Of a stretch of 64,000 nt of DNA, positions 57,301 through 64,000 are shown one piece after another. Each line of letters begins with the position of its first letter. Positions within the stretch are counted from its first letter, which is position 1. The stretch is from Flavobacterium sp. CECT 9288 (GTDB lineage: Bacteria > Bacteroidota > Bacteroidia > Flavobacteriales > Flavobacteriaceae), in assembly GCF_918731615.1 (NCBI RefSeq), contig NZ_OU957226.1, positions 868,001 through 932,000 of the forward strand, written 5' to 3'. Both the position numbers and the translations under genes were made by a program. The notes beneath the pieces were generated by a model that had not been told where the DNA came from, did not search any database, and saw nothing but the letters and a program-made list of their open reading frames with translations.

Positions 57301-58605
57301 ATGAACATACCTCATTCATCCTTACCCAGAGTGGTCATCATAGGTGGCGGATTTGCGGGAATAGCCTTGGCAAAAAAATTAAAGAATAAAAAAGTGCAAG
57401 TAGTATTACTGGACAAGCACAATTACCATACGTTTCAGCCCTTGTTGTATCAAGTGGCTACTGGCGGATTAGAGGCAGGGTCTATTGCATATCCCATTCG
57501 AAAAGTGATTCAGGAATATGATGATTTTTATTTTAGATTGACCAATGTTCAGGAAATTGACACCAAAAATCAAAAAGTAATTGCCGAAATTGGAGAATTA
57601 AACTATGATTATCTGGTTATTGCTACGGGTTCCAAAACGAATTATTTTGGAAATAAAGAAATAGAACGCAACAGTATGGCTATGAAAACCATACCGCAGT
57701 CACTCAATATTAGAAGTCTCATTTTAGAGAATTTTGAACAAGCAGTACTTACCAAAGATGTTTCGGAACAAAACAGTCTCATTAATTTTGTTTTGGTAGG
57801 AGGCGGACCAACAGGAGTAGAGCTTGCAGGTGCTCTTGCCGAGATGAAAAAAGCCATTCTCCAAAAAGATTATCCGGATATGGATATTGCTAAAATGGAA
57901 ATAAACTTAATTCAAAGCGGTGATCGAATTTTAAATACCATGAGCGAAGCATCATCGCAAGCTGCTGAGAAATTTTTAACAAGTTTGGGAGTTAGGATTT
58001 GGAAAAACGTTCGTGTTACCAATTATGATGGACGTACCATTACAACCAATTCTGATTTGACTTTTGATACCGCTACCGTAATCTGGACTGCTGGAGTTCA
58101 AGGTGCATTAGTTGCCGGTTTAGATGGAAAATCATTGGTTGAAAAAGTAGCGCGAATCAAAGTCAATGAATACAGTCAGGTTCATGGCTATCAAAATATA
58201 TTTGCTATTGGCGATATTGCGTCTATGGTATCAGTTGCCTATCCAGAAGGGCATCCTATGATGGCTCAACCTGCTTTACAACAAGGTGAAGTACTGGGCA
58301 CTAATATAATACGATTACTTAAAAAGGAACCCTTGGAATCATTTGAATACAATGACAAAGGTTCTATGGCTACTATTGGCAGGAATAAAGCTGTGGTCGA
58401 TTTGCCTAAATATCATTTTAATGGTGTCTTTGCATGGTTCGTTTGGATGTTTGTCCATTTGTTTTCGCTCATTGGTTTCAAGAACAAAGCCGTTGTATTC
58501 TTAAATTGGGTCTACAATTACATTCGTTTTGATCGTGAGGGTAGACTCATCATTAGACCGTATAAAAAGAAAAGCTTTACTACGTTTACCAGTGACGAGG
58601 TTTAA
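57301..58605 (+). CDS. Type II NADH dehydrogenase (NDH-2)
   Basis: 434 residues from the ATG at 57301 (MNIPHSSLPRVVIIGGG); the frame can be read from 57274 but nine residues upstream show no conservation. FAD site VVIIGGGFAGIALAKKL (about 11-27), NAD site FVLVGGGPTGVELAGALAEM (about 161-180) and a second FAD motif FAIGDIAS (about 300) fit NDH-2, which oxidises NADH and reduces quinone without pumping protons. A C-terminal amphipathic stretch (FAWFVWMFVHLFSLIGFKN, about 375-393) binds the membrane. Confidence 0.93.
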   Translation: MNIPHSSLPRVVIIGGGFAGIALAKKLKNKKVQVVLLDKHNYHTFQPLLYQVATGGLEAGSIAYPIRKVIQEYDDFYFRLTNVQEIDTKNQKVIAEIGELNYDYLVIATGSKTNYFGNKEIERNSMAMKTIPQSLNIRSLILENFEQAVLTKDVSEQNSLINFVLVGGGPTGVELAGALAEMKKAILQKDYPDMDIAKMEINLIQSGDRILNTMSEASSQAAEKFLTSLGVRIWKNVRVTNYDGRTITTNSDLTFDTATVIWTAGVQGALVAGLDGKSLVEKVARIKVNEYSQVHGYQNIFAIGDIASMVSVAYPEGHPMMAQPALQQGEVLGTNIIRLLKKEPLESFEYNDKGSMATIGRNKAVVDLPKYHFNGVFAWFVWMFVHLFSLIGFKNKAVVFLNWVYNYIRFDREGRLIIRPYKKKSFTTFTSDEV

Positions 58606-58861
58606 GCTTATTTTTAATTTCAAAATATCTATAATTAATTTTAAACGGGTTTTATAACTTTAAAACGTTTCGCTACAGTAGTAAAGAAGCCTAGAAACAG
58701 CTTTGCGAAATTTTGTACGCAAATTTTTTTTCAATTCGAATAGAAAAGTTAACCATTAGACCCAAATTTTGTGGCTTGTGCAGATGAAAATTTAGCTTAA
58801 AAATATAAAAAGATTACGTTTAGGCTTAAAATGACAAGAATTCGGGATTGGATTTTCAATT

Positions 58862-59095
58862 GAAAGAGCCGTTATGGCGAGATTCAAAAAATAGGGGTCC
58901 AAGGAGTTTCTTTTTTTGTTTTTGATGCAAAATAGGCTATTTCTGGAGCACAGCACGAGGAAACCTTTTTTAAAACACTTCAGAAAATTTGTGATGAAGG
59001 TGCGTTTGATTTTAAAGTTAGTGTTCTGAAAACAAAGGAATGCAACAGTTGTGGAGTTGAAGGTTGTAATGAATACTCTTTGTAATACAATCTTA
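58862..59095 (+). pseudogene. C-terminal remnant of a DsbA-family oxidoreductase
   Basis: Plus-strand reading gives YGEIQKIGVQGVSFFVFDAK, stop, AISGAQHEETFFKTLQKICDEG, then an end with CNSCGVEGCN. This is the C-terminal part of FrnE/DsbA-like thiol oxidoreductases (GVQGVPFFVF...ISGAQ). The cis-Pro is replaced by Ser, a TAG (near 58930) breaks the frame, and the CxxC half upstream is gone. The remnant is dead as an enzyme. Confidence 0.75.
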
Positions 59096-59946
59096 AAATG
59101 CATTTAATTTTTATAATACAGGGGTTTGACTTTTAATTTAAAGTTGAACCCTTTTTTTATACTTAGTTAAGAATTGGTTGAGGATTTACCAGCAGTTTGT
59201 TGTATTTCATTGGCTTTTTTTTGATTGCTTTTTTCAAGGTCAAATCTACGCTCTTTATAAAGATTACCTTATTTTAAGATTTTACTATAAGTTGTTTTTA
59301 AAAGTAACTTTATTCATGTCTTAATTCAAGGTTTTTTTATATTAATCTATTAGATTTTTTATACTAAATTCTTATGGTTATTTATGGTAGTAGCCATTTT
59401 TAGTCATTCTCTTTTGTTGAAGTATATTTTTATGGTTATGAGTTACTTACAGTTCCACTTATCGACACTTTAACGTCATTCGTCGATTTTATTCCTGCAA
59501 ATCCGTAATCAATTTTTAAATTTAATTAGATCAAAGTGGGCGAGTTACGAAATTTTTAAATTGTATGTCATTTTTTTTATGCTTTTACTTTCTTTTTTGT
59601 AGGAAAAAAAATCGTATTCTATTTTATATAAAGTACTTAAGTTGTTTTTTTTTGTGTAATAGGGTTAATCAACGATTTTAATTGCCTTTTAACTATTTTA
59701 CAGAAGCTAATTGTATACGAAATGATAAAAATTTTATTTTTACATTTAATTATGAAACCGCTAACAATATTTTAACGTAAATAAATTACATAATTTGTTC
59801 TTAGTCAATGATAGGATGGAATTTTTTTAATAAAGTAATATACTTTTAAATCTAAATTTTTCGGTTACTACTTATTTTAGTTGGTGACAGTTTTGAAGAA
59901 ATATTTTTTTAAGTTTAAGAATCAAAATAAATTAACAAAGTGAATT
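59096..59946. other. AT-rich stretch without genes
   Basis: About 850 bases with many stops in all frames, no hairpin of note and no recognised remnant. It lies between two pseudogenes and is probably decayed coding DNA that has lost all signal. Confidence 0.5.
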
Positions 59947-60320
59947 ATGAAAATACAACTACCTTCATTTATTTTTAAAGTAACGGGATTTTTATTCCTA
60001 TTTTGTTTTGTATACTATAAATAGTAGTTCTCAAGTTACTGCGGTAACTAATCCTACTAATGCACAAATTAACCTCGCCTTACAAGGGCCTGGAATTGTA
60101 ATTACTGGTGGTACCTTAGGTGGTGCAGCTGCACCTGCTACTTTAAGAGCAAACCAAGTGGCCACTTTTACAAATGGGGTGTGTTGAAGATCTTGGAGCT
60201 TATTCTCTTACGATTACTTTAGGACCTTCCATAACTGGTTTAAAGATAGGATATCAATTTGGTTCTGAAGAATATCCAAATTATGTAGGTACAGTTTATG
60301 ATGATGCGTTTGTTTTATAA
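59947..60320 (+). pseudogene. Choice-of-anchor-L domain protein, N-terminal remnant
   Basis: Begins with a plausible signal start (MKIQLPSFIFK), then an early TAG. Another frame continues as SQVTAVTNPTNAQINLALQG, TGGTLGGAAAPATLRANQVATFTNGV and, after a shift, YQFGSEEYPNYVGTVYDDAF, then TAA. These blocks are the choice-of-anchor L domain of Bacteroidota surface proteins (FGSEEYPNYVG is diagnostic). Two frameshifts and loss of the rest show decay. Confidence 0.78.
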
Positions 60321-60886
60321 GGATTTTTATGTAATGAAAATTAAAAAAAATACCAATAGGATGATTTTAAAGCTAGATTTTAATATTGATGGAGTTTTTG
60401 ACACTTTAAAATGTTATAAAAATATTGATGTTTACTAAAATCTATAGAATAAATTAATTATCAATATTTATTTTTAGAACAGATATTGAATGTATGTGAC
60501 AGAAAAAAAAATGATTCGTTAACGTTTTTTTTAAATATTTATTATGAAATCGGCATTAACAACAAGTTTGTGTAAGTAATCGAAAATATTAGAACTCCGA
60601 TAAAAATATAATATTGTGAGATAAACACTAATGAAGATAAGCGATGCCAAATGACAAATAAAAAACAATAATTATCTACATATGAAAAAAAAGATTTTAC
60701 TACAATTATGCTTTAAGTGCAACAATTTTTTGGAAGAAAAGATAATTTTAAAATATAGTGTGATGAGTTTGTGTTCAATCAAATTAGGTAAATTTTTTTT
60801 CAAATAGGATTAGGATTAAAGCCTTCGGTACCACGCGACCAAAACCAGTCTAAAAATTACATAGTATAACTCTAATATTTTTAATT
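60321..60886. other. Non-coding stretch before the large adhesin gene
   Basis: About 565 AT-rich bases. A short frame from 60682 (MKKKILLQLCFKCNNF) looks like the start of a lost secreted protein. No promoter of standard type was found near the adhesin start. Confidence 0.4.
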
Positions 60887-63800
60887 ATGAATAAAACTAC
60901 ATTTTTTGAAATTAGTATTACTTTAATAGCAAAGAGCTTCAAGGGTTTTTTGTTTGTTCTTTTGCTAGTTCCTTTTGGAATGTATGCGCAATTTCCTCCG
61001 GGAACAAACATTTCTTCTTTAACAGCACCTTTCGCTTGTAACGGAAATGGATATGTAGTTTCTGGTGGCAACATTAATGTTGAAGCCTCTGTACTCTCTG
61101 TTATTAATCCGAGTGTTCCAGGAACCTCTACAACACTTTTTCCATTTTCTGGTATTACAGTTAATGCCATGGGTTTTAATTCTAACTTGTCTTTGGCTTA
61201 TGGCTTAATTATTGGGCGAGCAGGATCAGGCGGAACTCCTGCTGGGACAGGAAGTGCCGATTTCTATAATATAATAATTTTTGATTCTGCAGGAAATATA
61301 GTAAATTTAGGCAAACCTACACAATCTACTGCGCCTGGTTCTGGACCAATAATTCCTTGGCTTTCTACAAATATTTTTAATGCTACTGGAGAGTTCGATT
61401 CAAATACCAATACCTATTATTTTATGGGTAGAACAGGCACTTCTGGTGCGTGGAATCATATTGTTAAGCTTAATGTCAATACCATGACCTATACCACAAC
61501 AGCGTTTACAGGACCTGTATTACCTGTATCTAGTTCCCAGACCTCAGATTTGGCTTTTTCTAGCTATGATAATAAATTGTATGGTATATCAACTACCCAA
61601 GGATTAGTTTCTTTAAATCCAGTTACAGGGGCATATTCACTTATAACTACTACAGTACCATCTGGTGTAAATCTTTTACTTGGAGCCGGAGGTGCTTGGT
61701 CTGATGCTACGGGTAAGCTTTACTTTTATCAGAATAACCCTAGTAATCCAAGCGAAATACGCTTCTTGAGTTATGATCCTTCAACCAACACATTATTAGA
61801 TTTAGGGCCTTCACTTCCATTCTCTCAATTCGATGCCACGGCTTGTATTCCTCCAGTTTTGACAAAAGGAGTGTCGCCATCTCCTACTGTTGCTGCTGGG
61901 ACTTCTATGACCTATACTTTTACAATTACAAATCCTTCAAGTTCTCAAACAGTTGTTAGTTTTAGTGATATTTTATCTAACCCAAATGTAACTTTTAATA
62001 CCGCTTCATTATCACCAGCAACTCCTGGGGGCGCTACTGTTACTACTTTTTCACCTACAACATTAAATTTGTCCAATATTACAGTTCCAGCAAAAATAGT
62101 GGGTGACCCAGCATCAGGCATTCTAACTTTTACTGCTCAAGTTAACATTGCTAGTAATGCTTCTTCAGGCGATTATAGCAATATAGCAAGTATAACAGTA
62201 GGGTCTACAACATTAACAAGCAATCCCACCAATGATCCCACAGGTGGTGGCACAACAGTAACAATAATTGCTCAGATTAATGCTGCAAATGATGCTTTTG
62301 TATTAGGCAATGGTGGCACCTCTACAACTATTGTAGCTAACGATTTGTTAGCTGGTAGTACCCCAGTTATTGGAACTAACCCTGGTGAAATTACAATTAC
62401 ACCAAATCCAAACGGTACCAACCCTAGTGGTTTTATAATAGATCCGAACACTGGTCTTGTTTCTGTGGCACCTGGAACTCCAAACGCTACTTATGTTTTA
62501 GAATACCAAATTTGTGAGAATGGTATCACTCCAGTGAATTGTGATATTGCTACAATTACAATTACAATTGCTGACAATGACTTAGATGGCGTTGTAGATA
62601 GTGTCGATTTAGACGATGACAATGATGGTATTTTAGATAGTGTAGAGTGTGGAAATTCTGCAGATCGCTTTTTAAGATTTAGGGTTATATATACAGATAA
62701 TAATGCAGGTAGTGATGGAAGAATACAGTGGAATATTGGGGGTACGTTTGTTGATGTGCCAAGTACTTCCATTTATAGCGTTCCTTCTGTTAATTCAAAT
62801 GCAGTGCCTACGGCTTTGAACCAAGGTTTTGTATACGAACGCGAATGGGCCACTGATGCTTCTGCTGTTTGTTCTAGTATTGCTCCTTTTAATAGTAATT
62901 GGAATACTGCTACAGGAACTTGGTTGCCGGGTACGACCCCCTCTTCCGAAGGAGTTGTTGCTGCTTCATTCATTGGATTCGATGATGGCGTAAATATTAC
63001 TAATTTGAGCGGCGGTACTAGTGCATTTTGTGCTGGTGGTTTAGTTGCTGGTGGTTATGAGAGTGGACAACAAGATGGATGGTTGTTAATACCAGCAGGA
63101 GTAAATACATTTACTTTAAGACTTGGTAGTACTGATTCTTTTGAATATCATGGGGTTTTGTTGGGGACAAGTTCAAGTAATTTAAATTTTGTTGGAGGTT
63201 ACTATGGAGGTTCTACGTCTGATATTGTAGTTAATGTACCATCAGGATTACCAATTGCTTTACCATTAACTGCGGGTCAATGTGATACTGATGGAGATGG
63301 TAAACCTAATTATTTAGATTTAGATTCAGATGATGATGGTTGTTCAGATGCCAACGAAGCTTATGGTTCATCAACCGCCGATTCCAATGGAGATGGAACT
63401 TATGGGGGAGTTGTAGTAGTATACGATTCAGGAAACCCTACTAATCCTTCTGGCGTTGCAGCCGATGGTACTGTTAATGCAGCTACTTATCCTGGTACAA
63501 ATGCAAATGTTACAATTGCCACACAAGTCGCTATAACTACGCAACCAACAAATCAATCAACTAACTCAGGTGCAAATGCCATATTCACAGTTACCGCTAC
63601 TGGAACTAATACAACAACATTTGCAGCTGGTACTCCAAATTATACTATTCCACCAGCTACTGATGCAAATGCAGGTCTAACTTATCAATGGCAAGAAAGT
63701 ACAAATGGAGGAACTACTTGGGCAAATGTCACAAATGGTGGTATTTATTCAGGAGCAACAACTGCTACTTTAACCTTGACAGGTGTAACAGTTACCCAAA

Positions 63801-64000
63801 ATGGATATGATTATAGAGTCATAGTAAGACATAGTACCATTATATGTGAAAATATTTCTAATTTCGTTAATTTGATTGTGGCTAACGCACCAGTGGTAAC
63901 GATTGCAGATGCTTCAATCACAGAAGGTGGAAACTTGAGTTTTCCAGTTACATTGAGCAACCCATCAGCTACAGACATCACCGTTACTTTAGGCTTTACC
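60887..64000 (+). CDS. Giant surface adhesin, partial at right edge
   Basis: The frame is open from the ATG at 60887 to the window end, at least 1038 residues. A signal peptide ends near GMYAQF. Residues 40-320 resemble a DUF6923-type propeller, 324-450 a DUF11-like domain (VLTKGVSPSPTVAAGTSMTY). Thrombospondin type 3 calcium repeats lie at about 560-582 (DNDLDGVVDSVDLDDDNDG) and 799-820 (CDTDGDGKPNYLDLDSDDDG). An Ig-like block is near 880-990 and a Calx-beta repeat begins near 1004. A T9SS sorting domain would be expected beyond the edge. Likely cell-surface adhesin. Confidence 0.85.
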   Translation, partial: MNKTTFFEISITLIAKSFKGFLFVLLLVPFGMYAQFPPGTNISSLTAPFACNGNGYVVSGGNINVEASVLSVINPSVPGTSTTLFPFSGITVNAMGFNSNLSLAYGLIIGRAGSGGTPAGTGSADFYNIIIFDSAGNIVNLGKPTQSTAPGSGPIIPWLSTNIFNATGEFDSNTNTYYFMGRTGTSGAWNHIVKLNVNTMTYTTTAFTGPVLPVSSSQTSDLAFSSYDNKLYGISTTQGLVSLNPVTGAYSLITTTVPSGVNLLLGAGGAWSDATGKLYFYQNNPSNPSEIRFLSYDPSTNTLLDLGPSLPFSQFDATACIPPVLTKGVSPSPTVAAGTSMTYTFTITNPSSSQTVVSFSDILSNPNVTFNTASLSPATPGGATVTTFSPTTLNLSNITVPAKIVGDPASGILTFTAQVNIASNASSGDYSNIASITVGSTTLTSNPTNDPTGGGTTVTIIAQINAANDAFVLGNGGTSTTIVANDLLAGSTPVIGTNPGEITITPNPNGTNPSGFIIDPNTGLVSVAPGTPNATYVLEYQICENGITPVNCDIATITITIADNDLDGVVDSVDLDDDNDGILDSVECGNSADRFLRFRVIYTDNNAGSDGRIQWNIGGTFVDVPSTSIYSVPSVNSNAVPTALNQGFVYEREWATDASAVCSSIAPFNSNWNTATGTWLPGTTPSSEGVVAASFIGFDDGVNITNLSGGTSAFCAGGLVAGGYESGQQDGWLLIPAGVNTFTLRLGSTDSFEYHGVLLGTSSSNLNFVGGYYGGSTSDIVVNVPSGLPIALPLTAGQCDTDGDGKPNYLDLDSDDDGCSDANEAYGSSTADSNGDGTYGGVVVVYDSGNPTNPSGVAADGTVNAATYPGTNANVTIATQVAITTQPTNQSTNSGANAIFTVTATGTNTTTFAAGTPNYTIPPATDANAGLTYQWQESTNGGTTWANVTNGGIYSGATTATLTLTGVTVTQNGYDYRVIVRHSTIICENISNFVNLIVANAPVVTIADASITEGGNLSFPVTLSNPSATDITVTLGFT

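Noticed and set aside
62491-62973. Two minus-strand frames inside the adhesin
   Set aside because: They are antisense shadows of the Thr/Ser-rich adhesin frame.
1-64000. tRNA or rRNA genes
   Set aside because: No cloverleaf or conserved T-arm sequence was recognised on either strand while reading; a covariance search was not possible.

Overview
The window is AT-rich chromosomal DNA from a member of the Bacteroidota, most likely a Flavobacterium. The signs are a long-insert NusB, a 1113-residue SecA, lipoproteins of the Bacteroidota type, a Por/type IX (T9SS) C-terminal sorting domain, DUF6923-like and Calx-beta surface proteins, and promoters of the TTG-N17-21-TAnnTTTG type. No rRNA, tRNA or CRISPR array was seen.

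Left part (1-23 kb): mostly core genes. They are an ABC exporter, a leucine-type amino-acid dehydrogenase, nusB-yajC, pepT, pyrD, an HMG-CoA-lyase family enzyme, a lipoprotein/outer-membrane pair, guaB, a KefB-type antiporter, purB, a sirtuin and a TrmH-family methyltransferase. After these come small lipoproteins and a MarR-serine hydrolase pair. Most units end in clear hairpin terminators. Between guaB and the antiporter a 193-bp unit holding the antiporter 3' end and its terminator is repeated in tandem.

Middle part (23.4-38.8 kb): an accessory region that looks like an integron-type gene-cassette array without an integrase. Nine short cassettes, eight with one minus-strand gene and one without an ORF, are separated by eight imperfect palindromes of about 130-150 bp. 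Every boundary on the plus strand reads GTT. In eight of the nine cassettes the first 10-14 bases are the inverted complement of the last bases before the next palindrome, as expected when R' and R'' boxes of one attC site belong to one cassette. Cargo includes an erythromycin-esterase-like lipoprotein, a DKNYYY-type lipoprotein, a chagasin-like protease inhibitor, a small membrane protein with a haem-copper-oxidase-like motif, and unknown proteins. Four full-length copies and one remnant of one IS1182-type insertion sequence sit at cassette boundaries, all in the same orientation and at the same place in the palindrome. Only the copy at 31.6-33.4 kb has an uninterrupted transposase; the others carry in-frame 51-bp and 54-bp insertions with stop codons.

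Right part (39-64 kb): core genes again. They are secA, a DUF2795 protein, a corrinoid adenosyltransferase, an ATP-grasp protein, a LolD-like ATPase, a lipoprotein, an O-methyltransferase, an SDR oxidoreductase, a T9SS-secreted protein, a CarboxypepD_reg-like protein, a DUF6090-like protein, an ABC-F ATPase and a type II NADH dehydrogenase. The stretch at 58.6-60.9 kb is decayed, with a DsbA-family pseudogene and a choice-of-anchor-L pseudogene. A very large surface adhesin runs off the right edge.

Domain assignments were made by reading the sequence, without database searches. The integron-like interpretation is an inference from repeat structure.
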